A program made the position numbers and the translations under genes. DNA of 33,353 bases from an uncultured Frankineae bacterium. Its GTDB lineage: Bacteria; Actinomycetota; Actinomycetes; Mycobacteriales; SCTD01. Below are positions 1 through 8,026 of the stretch, piece by piece (within the stretch, counting starts at the first letter, position 1; every line of letters starts with the position of its first letter). Under the pieces are notes generated by a model. That model did not search any database, was not told the origin of the DNA, and saw only the letters and a program-made list of their open reading frames with translations. The DNA lies in assembly GCA_902805775.1 (NCBI GenBank), contig CADCUB010000095.1:1-33353 (forward strand), read 5' to 3'.

Positions 1-1
1 C

Positions 2-289
2 CCCTCCCCGCCCGTTCCGCCGCCGTACGCCGCCGGGCCGGCGGACGCGCGCCTGTGGCGGCTCGCGCAGGTCGACAGCGCCTGGCTGACCACCGCGGCC
101 GGGGCGACGGCCGAGCACCGGCGCGACGCCGCCACCGCCCGGCGGCTGCTGGTGCGCGCGCTCGCGCTGCACGCGCGGGTCCTGGCACGCTGGCCGGCCC
201 TGCGCACCGCCTACCGGGCGGCCCTGCCGGGACTGGTGGCCCCCGGGACGTGGGAGGGCACGCTCGCAGCCGGAGCGCCGAGGCCCTGA
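2..289 (+). CDS. C-terminal fragment, possible GlfT2-like glycosyltransferase
   Basis: Reading frame open from the window edge and ending in TGA at 287-289, giving about 95 residues. The segment is rich in Leu, Ala and Arg and reads as an amphipathic helical tail. It contains LWRLAQVDSAWLTTA, then ALALHARVLARWPAL, then YRAALPGLVAPGTWEGTL. From memory of the family, the pattern 'W..L...DS..VT', a helix with 'LH', and a closing 'YR.ALP.L.SP..W...' resembles the C-terminal domain of actinobacterial GlfT2-type family 2 galactofuranosyltransferases, which polymerise cell-wall galactan. The catalytic domain lies outside the window, so this rests on the tail only. Only 56 bp separate it from the MMPL transporter on the same strand, so the two may be co-transcribed. 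The coding frame is likely; the family assignment is tentative. Confidence 0.45.
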   Translation, partial: PSPPVPPPYAAGPADARLWRLAQVDSAWLTTAAGATAEHRRDAATARRLLVRALALHARVLARWPALRTAYRAALPGLVAPGTWEGTLAAGAPRP

Positions 290-345
290 CGGACCGTCGT
301 CCGGGATGGAAGGCTGGCCGGGTCTGACCCGGGAGGAGCCTGCTC

Positions 346-2487
346 GTGAACGCGCTCGGAGCCGTCGTGGTGCGGCGCCGCTGGACCGTCCTGGTCGCCT
401 GGGTCGTGCTCGTGGCCCTCGGGTTCACCGTCGGCAGCGGGGTCTTCGCCCGGATGACGGCCGTGGGCGGCTCCTCGTCCGCCGAGTCGATCCGCGCCTG
501 GGACCTGCTCGACGAGGTCGCGACCACCGGGCCGCGGGTCGTCGCCGTCGTCGACGGGGTCGACCCCACCGCCACCGACGTGCGTCGGGAGGTCACGAGG
601 GCCACGGCCGACCTCGCGGAGCTCGACGGCGTGGCGCTGGCGGCCGATCCGTACGGCCCGGCCGGCCCGGCGCTGGTCGCGCGCGACGGCCGGGCGCTGG
701 TCGTCGCCGCCGACCTCGAGCGCGACCTGCAGGACGAGCAGCAGGAGCAGGTGGTCGACGCCGTCGTGGAGCGCCTGCGCGACATCGACGTCGGCACCGT
801 GCAGGTCGGCGGCGACCTGCTGCTGAACCGCGAGATCAACGCCGCGGTCGAGCACGACCTCCAGCGCGGGGAGCTCATCAGCCTGCCGGTGGCGCTGCTG
901 GTCATGGTCGTCGTGTTCGGCGGCGTCCTGGCGGCCGGGCTGCCGCTCGTCGCGGCGCTGTCGACCATCGCCGGAGCGCTGCTGGTGCTGCTCGGCGCGT
1001 CCTACGCCCTGGACCTGTCGCCCGACGTCGTCAGCGTCGTGACGGTCCTCGGCCTCGGCCTGGCCATCGACTACGGCCTGCTCATCGTGAGCCGGTTCCG
1101 GGAGGAGCGGGCCGGCGGCCTGGCGGTGGCCGACGCGGTGGTGCGCACCTGCGCCACCGCCGGCCGCACGGTCGCCTTCTCCGGCGTGACGGTCGCGGTG
1201 TCGCTGTGCGGCCTGCTCGTGCTGGACGACCCGACGTTCCGCTCGATGGGCGCCGCCGGTGTCGCCGTCGTGCTCGTGGCCGTCGCCGCCGCCCTGACGC
1301 TCACCCCCGCGCTGCTGGCGCTGCTGGGCGGCCGGCTGCGCGTGGACGCCGCGGCGGTCTCGGACGACGGCGGCTTCGCCCGGCTCGCCCGGCGGGTGCA
1401 GCGACGGCCCCTGGTGGTGGCGCTCGCGACGGCGGCCGTGCTGGCCGCGTCCGCGGCGCCGTTCCTCGGGGTCCGCTTCATCGAGGGCGGCGCCGAGCTC
1501 ATCCCCCGCAGCTTCGAGACCCGGCAGGTGGCCGACGCGCTCGGGACGCGCTTCGAGGGCCGCGAGACGGACCCCGTCACCGTGGTGACGCGCCTGGCCG
1601 CCGGCAGCCCCGAGCTGCAGGCGTGGACCGAGCGCGTCGACGGGCTGCCGCAGGTCCGGTCCGTGCTCCCGCCGGAGGCGCTCGCCGACGGGGTCACCCG
1701 CGTGGAGGTGGTCCCCACCGGCACCCGCCAGGGCGACGCGGCGATGGACCTCGTGCGTGCGCTGCGCGACGACCGGCCCTCCGACGACGCGCTCGTGACC
1801 GGCTCCGCGGCGTTCCTGCTCGACTTCAACACCTCGCTCGCGGACCGCCTGCCCTGGGCGGCGCTGCTCGTGGCGACGGCGACGTTCGTCCTGCTGTTCC
1901 TCATGACCGGCTCGGTGCTCGTGCCGGCCAAGGCGCTGGTCATGAACGTCCTGTCGCTCGGCGCCTCCTTCGGGGCGCTCGTCCTCGTGTTCCAGGACGG
2001 CTGGCTGGCCGGCCCGCTCGGCGTCGAGCCGGCCGACGGGCTGCAGACCTGGGTGCCGGTGCTCGTCTTCGTCTTCGCCTTCGGCCTGTCCATGGACTAC
2101 GAGGTCTTCCTGCTCTCGCGCATCAAGGAGCTCGTCGACCAGGGCCACGACAGCGACACCGCCGTGGCGCTGGGCCTGCAGCGCAGCGGCCGGATCATCA
2201 CCTGCGCGGCGCTGCTGCTCGTCATCGTCTTCGCCGGCTTCGCGACCGGGGACATGGCGGCCATCACCCAGCTGGGCCTGGCCATGGCGGTGGCGATCGC
2301 CGTCGACGCCACCCTCGTGCGCTGCCTGCTGGTGCCGGCGACGATGACGCTGCTCGGTCGCGCGAACTGGTGGGCGCCCGCACCGCTGCGGCGGCTGCAC
2401 GAGCGGTTCGGCGTCTCCGAGCACGGCCCGGTGGCCGTGCCCGAGGCCCGCCGCCCTGACGACCAGGCCTCGCCCCTCCCGCGCTGA
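346..2487 (+). CDS. MMPL/RND family transporter
   Basis: A 713-residue integral membrane protein of the MMPL (mycobacterial membrane protein large) branch of the RND superfamily. These are proton-driven exporters of lipids or other hydrophobic compounds. TM1 lies at about residues 10-33, followed by a periplasmic domain. A first TM bundle carries GLAIDYGLLIVSRFREE with the D242-Y243 pair. A second bundle carries GLSMDYEVFLLSRIKE with D584-Y585. These Asp-Tyr pairs match the proton-relay residues of MmpL3. The length fits the shorter MMPL proteins without a long C-terminal tail. Start GTG at 346 is chosen because of an SD sequence GGAGGAG at 332-338. A possible cell-wall glycosyltransferase lies just upstream, which would fit export of an envelope component. 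The substrate cannot be deduced. Confidence 0.93.
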   Translation: MNALGAVVVRRRWTVLVAWVVLVALGFTVGSGVFARMTAVGGSSSAESIRAWDLLDEVATTGPRVVAVVDGVDPTATDVRREVTRATADLAELDGVALAADPYGPAGPALVARDGRALVVAADLERDLQDEQQEQVVDAVVERLRDIDVGTVQVGGDLLLNREINAAVEHDLQRGELISLPVALLVMVVVFGGVLAAGLPLVAALSTIAGALLVLLGASYALDLSPDVVSVVTVLGLGLAIDYGLLIVSRFREERAGGLAVADAVVRTCATAGRTVAFSGVTVAVSLCGLLVLDDPTFRSMGAAGVAVVLVAVAAALTLTPALLALLGGRLRVDAAAVSDDGGFARLARRVQRRPLVVALATAAVLAASAAPFLGVRFIEGGAELIPRSFETRQVADALGTRFEGRETDPVTVVTRLAAGSPELQAWTERVDGLPQVRSVLPPEALADGVTRVEVVPTGTRQGDAAMDLVRALRDDRPSDDALVTGSAAFLLDFNTSLADRLPWAALLVATATFVLLFLMTGSVLVPAKALVMNVLSLGASFGALVLVFQDGWLAGPLGVEPADGLQTWVPVLVFVFAFGLSMDYEVFLLSRIKELVDQGHDSDTAVALGLQRSGRIITCAALLLVIVFAGFATGDMAAITQLGLAMAVAIAVDATLVRCLLVPATMTLLGRANWWAPAPLRRLHERFGVSEHGPVAVPEARRPDDQASPLPR

Positions 2488-2490
2488 GAC

Positions 2491-2527
2491 GCCTCTCCGG
2501 CGGTCACCCGCCCTCGCTCGCGGAGGC
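2491..2527 (+). terminator. two-tier hairpin after MMPL gene
   Basis: Starts 3 nt after the MMPL stop codon. Outer arms GCCTC (2491-2495) and GAGGC (2523-2527) enclose an inner stem GGCGG (2499-2503) / CCGCC (2508-2512) with a TCAC loop. There is no U-tract, as is usual for actinobacterial intrinsic terminators. It also separates the MMPL gene from the promoter of the next gene. Confidence 0.45.
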
Positions 2528-2542
2528 GCCTCTCGCGCGCTC

Positions 2543-2572
2543 CGTCGACGGGAACCGCACCGCTCGTAGCCT
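2543..2572 (+). promoter_or_regulatory. leaderless-type promoter of the GNAT gene
   Basis: A TAGCCT box (2567-2572) lies 7 nt before the GTG start at 2580, with a GTCGAC-like -35 around 2543-2548 (18-nt spacing). No Shine-Dalgarno sequence fits between them. TAnnnT about 7 nt before a GTG or ATG is the common arrangement for leaderless mRNAs in actinobacteria. Confidence 0.5.
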
Positions 2573-2579
2573 CGACGCC

Positions 2580-3326
2580 GTGCACGTCCGCCCCGTCGGG
2601 ACCGCCGCAGAGGTCCTGCTCGCCACCGCCCACGACCCGTTCGCACGCGGCACGCTGCGCCGGCCGCTGCTGCGCGGCTGGACGACCGACGGCGCGACCG
2701 CCTGGCTCAGCATCGACAACGAGGAGCGCACGTCCTACCTGTCCGCCCTGGGTGAGCCCGGCGTGGTGGGCGCGCTCGTCGCGGAGCTGCTCCCCGAGCT
2801 CCCCCCGCGGCAGCGCCTGACCGTGCCGCGGGGGACGCCGGCCCGCTTCCCGGCCTGGGCCGCGATGACCGGCGTCGACTGGGACTTCCGTTGGCTGGCC
2901 GAGCCGCCGCCGCGCCAGCGCGGGGAGGAGCGGGTGCAGCCCGTCGACGACGACCTCGCCGTGGAGGGGCTCCTGGTCGCCTCGTCCTCGCGGGCGTCCG
3001 TGCAGCCCGGCGATCCGGCCGTCCGGCGCTGGATCGGCGTCCGCGACGCGTCGGGGACGCTGCTGGCCTGCGCCGCCGACACCAGCAGCGCCACCGGGGT
3101 CGGCCACCTGTCCTCGATCGCCGTCGCCCCCCACGCCCGCGGCCGCGGACTGGGCAAGGCGGTGACGGCCGCGCTGGCCCGCCGGCTGTTCGAGGACGGC
3201 AACGACGTGGTCACCCTCGGCATGTACGCCGACAACCCCGAGGGCCGGGCGCTCTACGACGCGCTCGGCTTCCGCGACGAGCACCCGTTCACCAGCGGCC
3301 CCCTGCTGGTCCGGGGCCGCTGGTAG
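2580..3326 (+). CDS. GNAT family N-acetyltransferase
   Basis: A 248-residue protein with a C-terminal GNAT (FR47-like) domain. The acetyl-CoA pyrophosphate loop reads IAVAPHARGRGLGKAV at about residues 178-195, the R/Q-x-x-G-x-G/A signature. It is followed by the motif B segment MYADNPEGRALYDALGF. The N-terminal ~110 residues are divergent and may bind substrate. Predicted role: acetyl transfer from acetyl-CoA to an amine; the substrate is unknown. Start GTG at 2580 is placed directly behind a TAGCCT -10 box, so the transcript is probably leaderless. It ends only 6 bp from the convergent stop of aspS, with no obvious terminator in the gap. Confidence 0.88.
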   Translation: MHVRPVGTAAEVLLATAHDPFARGTLRRPLLRGWTTDGATAWLSIDNEERTSYLSALGEPGVVGALVAELLPELPPRQRLTVPRGTPARFPAWAAMTGVDWDFRWLAEPPPRQRGEERVQPVDDDLAVEGLLVASSSRASVQPGDPAVRRWIGVRDASGTLLACAADTSSATGVGHLSSIAVAPHARGRGLGKAVTAALARRLFEDGNDVVTLGMYADNPEGRALYDALGFRDEHPFTSGPLLVRGRW

Positions 3327-3332
3327 CTCCGG

Positions 3333-5093
3333 CTAGGAGGTGGGGCTCACGTCGATCCCCGCCTCCTTGCGCTGCTGCGCGGTGATCGGTGTCGGAGCAC
3401 CGGTCAGCGGGTCACCGCCGCCGCCGGTCTTGGGGAAGGCGATGACCTCGCGGATCGACTCCGAGCCGGTGATCATCGCCGCGATGCGGTCGATGCCGAA
3501 GGCGATGCCGCCGTGCGGCGGAGGGCCGTACGCGAACGCCTCGAGCAGGAACCCGAACTGCTCGCTCGCCTGCTCCGGCGTCAGGCCGATGACGTCGAAG
3601 ACCCGCTTCTGCACCTCGCTGGAGTGGATGCGGATCGAGCCGCCGCCGAGCTCGGTGCCGTTGAGGATGAGGTCGTACGCCCGCGCCGGCACGTCGGCCG
3701 GGTCCTTCGCGAAGGTGTCCTCGTGGCTCTTCGCGGGCGCCGTGAACGGGTGGTGCACCGCGGTCCAGCCCCCGGGGGCGCCCGAGGAGTCGGTGACGGC
3801 CTCGAACATCGGGAAGTCGGTCACCCACAGGAACTCCCACCGGGAGTCGTCCATCAGGCCCTGCCGGCGGCCGACCTCGAGCCGGGTGGCGCCGAGCAGG
3901 GCGAGCGCGTCGGTGCGCGCCCCGGCGGCGAAGAAGGCGCAGTCGCCGACCTGCGCGCCGACGGCCTCGCGCAGGCCCTCGCGCTCGGACTCGGACAGGT
4001 TCTTGGCGACCGGGCCGCCCAGCGTGCCGTCCTCGAGGAAGGTGACGTAGGCCAGCCCCCGCGCCCCGCGCTGCTTGGCCCACTCCTGCCAGGCGTCGAA
4101 GGTCTTGCGCGGCTGGGACGCCCCGCCCGGCATGACGACCGCACCCACGTGCGGCGCCTGGAAGACGCGGAACGGCGTGTCGGAGAAGTACGGCGTCAGG
4201 TCGACCAGCTCGAGGCCGAAGCGGACGTCGGGCCGGTCGACGCCGAACCGGCGCATCGCCTCGTCGTAGGTCATCCTCGGGAACGGCGTGGGAACGGCGA
4301 CGTCCAGCACGTCGGACCAGATGCGGGCCATCACGGCCTCGGTCAGCTCGTAGAGGTCCTCCTCGTCCGGGAAGCTCATCTCGATGTCGAGCTGCGTGAA
4401 CTCGGGCTGCCGGTCGGCGCGGAAGTCCTCGTCGCGGTAGCAGCGCGCGATCTGGTAGTAGCGCTCCATCCCGGCGACCATGAGCAGCTGCTTGAACAGC
4501 TGCGGCGACTGCGGCAGGGCGTACCAGTGGCCGGGCTGCAGCCGTACCGGCACGAGGAAGTCGCGCGCTCCCTCGGGCGTCGAGCGCGTCAGCGTCGGGG
4601 TCTCGATGTCGAGGAAGTCGCGCTCGTCCATCACCCGCCGGATCGCGCGCGTGACCCGTGAGCGGGTGCGCAGCGCCGAGGCCGACGAGGGCCGGCGCAG
4701 GTCCAGGTAGCGGTACCTCAGGCGCGCCTCCTCCCCGATCGTCGCGTCGTCGTCGATCGGGAAGGGCAGGGGCGCGGCGGCCGACAGCACCTCGACCTCG
4801 CTCGCGGCGACCTCGACGGCGCCGGTGGGCAGGGCGTCGTTGCGGTTGCCCTCGGGGCGCACCCGCACCTCGCCGGCGACCCGCACGCAGTACTCGGCGC
4901 GCAGGTCGTGCGCAGCCGTCCCCTGCTGCATGAGGGACTCGCGGACGACGACCTGGACCACGCCGGAGCCGTCCCGCAGGTCGAGGAAGGCCACCCCACC
5001 GTGGTCCCGTCGCCGGGCCACCCAGCCGGTCAGCGTGACGTCCGTGCCCGCGTGCTCCTCGCGCAGGGTTCCGGCCTCGTGGGTGCGGATCAT
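3333..5093 (-). CDS. aspS: aspartyl-tRNA synthetase, non-discriminating type
   Basis: A 586-residue bacterial class IIb synthetase that charges tRNA-Asp with aspartate in the cytoplasm. The N-terminal OB-fold anticodon-binding domain contains [20 protein letters not shown]. The catalytic core has motif 2 around [18 protein letters not shown], a bacterial insertion (GAD) domain, and motif 3 [14 protein letters not shown] near the C-terminus. Residues H31 and G82 are the pair reported for non-discriminating AspRS (for example in Pseudomonas aeruginosa), which also misacylates tRNA-Asn for later amidation by GatCAB. This is consistent with many actinobacteria lacking AsnRS. The ATG start overlaps the hisS stop (ATGA), so translation is probably coupled to hisS. 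Confidence 0.97.
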   Translation of the reverse strand: MIRTHEAGTLREEHAGTDVTLTGWVARRRDHGGVAFLDLRDGSGVVQVVVRESLMQQGTAAHDLRAEYCVRVAGEVRVRPEGNRNDALPTGAVEVAASEVEVLSAAAPLPFPIDDDATIGEEARLRYRYLDLRRPSSASALRTRSRVTRAIRRVMDERDFLDIETPTLTRSTPEGARDFLVPVRLQPGHWYALPQSPQLFKQLLMVAGMERYYQIARCYRDEDFRADRQPEFTQLDIEMSFPDEEDLYELTEAVMARIWSDVLDVAVPTPFPRMTYDEAMRRFGVDRPDVRFGLELVDLTPYFSDTPFRVFQAPHVGAVVMPGGASQPRKTFDAWQEWAKQRGARGLAYVTFLEDGTLGGPVAKNLSESEREGLREAVGAQVGDCAFFAAGARTDALALLGATRLEVGRRQGLMDDSRWEFLWVTDFPMFEAVTDSSGAPGGWTAVHHPFTAPAKSHEDTFAKDPADVPARAYDLILNGTELGGGSIRIHSSEVQKRVFDVIGLTPEQASEQFGFLLEAFAYGPPPHGGIAFGIDRIAAMITGSESIREVIAFPKTGGGGDPLTGAPTPITAQQRKEAGIDVSPTS

Positions 5094-6364
5094 CGCAGGT
5101 CCTCCCGCAGTCGTCGTACGAGCTCGTCGAGCGGCACCGAGACCTGCGCGTGGGCACGCAGGTCCTTGAGCTGGGCCGCGCCGGCCTCGAGGTCGCGCTC
5201 GCCCAGCACGACGGCGTACGCCGCGCCCGAGCGGTCGGCGGCCTTCATGGCGCCCTTCATCCCGCGGTCCCCGTAGGCGAGGTCGGCCGCGATGCCGACG
5301 CGCCGGAGCTCACCGACCAGCGCCACCGAGCGGGCCTTGGCGGCCGCGCCGAGCGGCACGAAGAAGACCTGCGCGCGCGGCGGCGCCGCGGGCAGCACCC
5401 CCTCGGCCTCGAGCGCGAGCAGGGTGCGGTCGACGCCGAGCGCCCAGCCGATGCCGGGCAGCGGCGGACCGTCGATGGCCTGCGAGAGGCCGTCGTAGCG
5501 ACCGCCAGCGCCGATCGTCGACTGCGCACCGAGCAGCGGGTGGATGAACTCGAACGTCGTGCGCCGGTAGTAGTCCAGCCCGCGCACCAGCCGGGGGTCG
5601 TCCACGAACGGGACGCCCAGGTCCGTCAGGTGGCCGCGCACCGCCTCGTGGTGGGCCCGAGCGGCGGGCCCGAGCACGTCGGTCAGCAGCGGCGCGTCGG
5701 CAGTGGCCGTACGCACCTCCGGACGCTTGTCGTCGAGCACGCGCAGCGGGTTGACCTCGATGCGCCGGTCGGTCTCGGCGTCGAGCCCGCCGACGCGGGG
5801 CCGCAGCCACTCGCGCAGCCGGGCGCTGTAGTCCGACCGGTCCTCGGGGTCGCCGAGCGTGGCGAGGTGGAGCACGGTCTGCGTCAGGCCGAGCGAGCGG
5901 TAGGCCGCGTCGGCCAGCGCGACGAGCTCGGCGTCGAGCGCCGGGTCGTCGGAGCCCAGCGCCTCCGCGCCGACCTGCGTGAACTGCCGCTGGCGCCCGG
6001 ACTGGGGCTGCTCGTAGCGGAACATCGGCCCGGCGTACCAGAGCTTCACCGGCAGGGCGCCGCGCTCCAGCCCCGCCGCGAGCGCCGCACGCACCGCGCC
6101 GACCGTCCCCTCCGGGCGCAGGGTCAGCGAGCGCTCACCGCGGTCGAGGAAGGTGAACATCTCCTTGCTGACCACGTCGGTCGTCTCGCCCACACCCCGG
6201 GCGAACAGCGCCGTCTCCTCGAAGACCGGCAGCTCGAGGTAGCCGTAGCCGGCGAGCCGCAGGGGGGCGGCCATCGCCTCACGGACGGCCAGCAGGTGCT
6301 CCGAGAGCGGTGGGACGTAGTCGGGGACGCCCTTGGGCGAGGCGTGCGGAGAGGCCGCGGCCAT
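5090..6364 (-). CDS. hisS: histidyl-tRNA synthetase
   Basis: A 424-residue class II synthetase that attaches histidine to tRNA-His. Visible signatures are motif 2 with [19 protein letters not shown] (about 116-134), the histidine-binding loop [13 protein letters not shown] (261-273), and GAGGRYDGL (285-293). A C-terminal anticodon-binding alpha/beta domain follows (VFFVPLG onwards). Length is normal for bacterial HisRS. The ATG at 6364 overlaps the TGA of the upstream hydrolase by one base (TGATG), and the stop overlaps aspS by 4 nt, so three genes form a tight operon. The order hydrolase-hisS on the strand opposite ppiB matches mycobacteria (glyoxalase II-like gene, then hisS). Confidence 0.97.
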   Translation of the reverse strand: MAAASPHASPKGVPDYVPPLSEHLLAVREAMAAPLRLAGYGYLELPVFEETALFARGVGETTDVVSKEMFTFLDRGERSLTLRPEGTVGAVRAALAAGLERGALPVKLWYAGPMFRYEQPQSGRQRQFTQVGAEALGSDDPALDAELVALADAAYRSLGLTQTVLHLATLGDPEDRSDYSARLREWLRPRVGGLDAETDRRIEVNPLRVLDDKRPEVRTATADAPLLTDVLGPAARAHHEAVRGHLTDLGVPFVDDPRLVRGLDYYRRTTFEFIHPLLGAQSTIGAGGRYDGLSQAIDGPPLPGIGWALGVDRTLLALEAEGVLPAAPPRAQVFFVPLGAAAKARSVALVGELRRVGIAADLAYGDRGMKGAMKAADRSGAAYAVVLGERDLEAGAAQLKDLRAHAQVSVPLDELVRRLREDLR

Positions 6365-7068
6365 CACAGCCCTCGGGCGACCGGCACCGGCGGCAGGTCC
6401 TGCAGGTACGGGTTGGTGGCGCGCTCGCGCCCGATCGTGGTGGCGCTCCCGTGCCCGGGCAGCACGACCGTCTCGTCGGCCATGGGCAGGATCACCGACG
6501 CCAGGGAGGCTTGCATCTGCTCCCAGCTGCCGCCCGGCAGGTCCGTACGCCCGATCGAGCCGGCGAAGAGCACGTCGCCGGACAGCAGCACCGGAGGCGT
6601 CGCCTCGCCGTCCTCCTCGTGCCCCGGCAGGCGGAAGACGACCGAGCCGGCGGTGTGTCCCGGGGCGAAGTCGATCCCGATGCGCAGCCCGGCCAGCTCG
6701 AGGGGCTCCGCGGGGTCGAGCAGCCGCACGTCGTCGGGGGCGCTCCACTCGAGCCGACCGCCGAACAGCTGCGACGTACCGGCCGACAGGTACTTCGCCG
6801 GGTCCTCCAGCTGGTCGCGGTCCTGCGGGTGGATCCAGGCCGGAACGCCCTTCGCGCGGCACACGGGGGTCACGGAGAAGGTGTGGTCCAGGTGGCCGTG
6901 GGTCAGCAGCACCGCGACGGGCTGCAGGCGCTGCTCGCGCAGGACCTCGTCGAGCTGCGCCTCGACGCCGATGCCGGGGTCGACGACCACGCACTGCTCA
7001 CCCGGGCCGGGCGCGACCACGTAGCAGTTGGTGTCGAAGGCCTGGGCCGGGAACCCGCGGACGAGCAC
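6364..7068 (-). CDS. metallo-beta-lactamase fold hydrolase (glyoxalase II-like)
   Basis: A 234-residue soluble hydrolase. The metal-binding signature THGHLDH is at residues 56-62, with later ligands in [25 protein letters not shown] and VLPGHGS, the pattern of glyoxalase II-like (hydroxyacylglutathione hydrolase) proteins. Known relatives hydrolyse thioesters of small thiols; in actinomycetes the thiol could be mycothiol, but that is inference. GTG at 7068 is preferred over the upstream GTG at 7095 because GAGAGGA sits 5-6 nt before it, whereas the upstream codon has no SD. It is the first gene of the hydrolase-hisS-aspS operon, with a one-base overlap into hisS. Confidence 0.9.
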   Translation of the reverse strand: MLVRGFPAQAFDTNCYVVAPGPGEQCVVVDPGIGVEAQLDEVLREQRLQPVAVLLTHGHLDHTFSVTPVCRAKGVPAWIHPQDRDQLEDPAKYLSAGTSQLFGGRLEWSAPDDVRLLDPAEPLELAGLRIGIDFAPGHTAGSVVFRLPGHEEDGEATPPVLLSGDVLFAGSIGRTDLPGGSWEQMQASLASVILPMADETVVLPGHGSATTIGRERATNPYLQDLPPVPVARGL

Positions 7069-7128
7069 GGACGTCCTCTCGGAGCGGTGGGGCACCGGCG
7101 GGAGCGCTCGGGTGCGGAACGGTGTCCG

Positions 7129-7134
7129 ACCCTA
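7129..7134 (-). promoter_or_regulatory. -10 box for hydrolase-hisS-aspS operon
   Basis: On the reverse strand the sequence reads TAGGGT, a TAnnnT hexamer. It would place the transcript start near 7122 and give a leader of about 54 nt before the GTG at 7068. No convincing -35 hexamer is visible. It lies in the divergent region shared with ppiB. Confidence 0.35.
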
Positions 7135-7221
7135 CCGGCGCGCTCCCGCGCGCCCCCTCGGCTTTACTCCTGCGCAGGACTGCCGGCACAGCGGCAGCAG
7201 ACCTCCCCCGGAAGGACAGGT

Positions 7222-7995
7222 GTGGGCAACTCGCGTGACAGGCAGCTCGCGCAGCAGCGGGCCGACCGACTGGCCGCCCGCCAGGCGGCGGACGACGCCC
7301 GGCGCAGGCGGCGCACGGCGGTGCTGGCCGGCGCCGTCGCGCTCGTCCTCGTCGTGGGCGCGGCGATCGTCGCAGCCGTCGTCCTGCGTGAGCCGGAGGC
7401 GCCCGCCGCCGCCGCTGCCGGGACGGTGGACTGCGAGTACGAGACCACTCCGGACGCCGCGGCCCGCGACGTCGAGCCGCCGCCCGGAGACGACGTCGAC
7501 GCCACGACGGTGTACGAGGTGACCCTCGCGACGAACCGCGGGGACGTCGTCTTCGAGATGGACAGCGCCGAGGCCCCGTGCACGGCTCACAGCCTGCGCT
7601 CGCTGGCCGAGGCGAGCTACTTCGACGGGACGCCGTGCCACCGCCTCACCACCGGAGGCCTGCAGGTCCTGCAGTGCGGCGACCCGGGCGGCACCGGCGC
7701 GGGTGGCCCCGGCTACCAGTTCGCCGACGAGAACCTCGAGGGAGCGACCTACCCGCGCGGCACGGTCGCGATGGCCAACGCCGGGCCGGGCACCAACGGC
7801 AGCCAGTTCTTCCTGGTCTACGGCGACAGCCAGCTGTCGCCGGCCTACACGCCGTTCGGCCGGGTCACCGCGGGCCTGGAGGTGCTCGACGCGGTGGCCG
7901 AGGCCGGCACGGACGACGCTAATGGCGCCGGGGACGGCAAGCCGAAGGTGCCGGTCACGATCGAGACGGTGCGCGCGGAGGCCAGCGCGGACTGA
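7222..7995 (+). CDS. ppiB: membrane-anchored cyclophilin-type peptidylprolyl isomerase
   Basis: A 257-residue protein with a short charged cytoplasmic N-terminus (QQRADRLAARQ), one TM helix at about 33-55, an Ala/Pro linker, and an extracytoplasmic cyclophilin domain from about residue 97. Cyclophilin signatures seen are PCHRL (catalytic Arg141, equivalent to R55 of human CypA), GDPGGTGAGGPGYQF, and MANAGPGTNGSQFF. The usual active-site Phe60 appears as Leu and His126 as Tyr (AYTPFG), as I recall for other actinobacterial PpiB proteins. It should speed prolyl cis-trans isomerisation in secreted proteins. Start GTG at 7222 has SD GGAAGGA at 7210-7216. In mycobacteria the homologue lies next to relA; here two extra genes intervene. 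Confidence 0.92.
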   Translation: MGNSRDRQLAQQRADRLAARQAADDARRRRRTAVLAGAVALVLVVGAAIVAAVVLREPEAPAAAAAGTVDCEYETTPDAAARDVEPPPGDDVDATTVYEVTLATNRGDVVFEMDSAEAPCTAHSLRSLAEASYFDGTPCHRLTTGGLQVLQCGDPGGTGAGGPGYQFADENLEGATYPRGTVAMANAGPGTNGSQFFLVYGDSQLSPAYTPFGRVTAGLEVLDAVAEAGTDDANGAGDGKPKVPVTIETVRAEASAD

Positions 7996-8026
7996 CACAC
8001 GGGCCCGGCAGACGTCAGGTGCTGGC

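Noticed and set aside
211-2646. 811-codon reverse-strand frame over the MMPL gene
   Set aside because: Rich in Arg, Gly, His and Gln with no domain; it is the antisense of a strongly supported MMPL coding frame in GC-rich DNA.
7068-7095. Longer N-terminus for the metallo-beta-lactamase hydrolase from GTG at 7095
   Set aside because: No SD before that codon, whereas the GTG at 7068 has GAGAGGA at suitable spacing.
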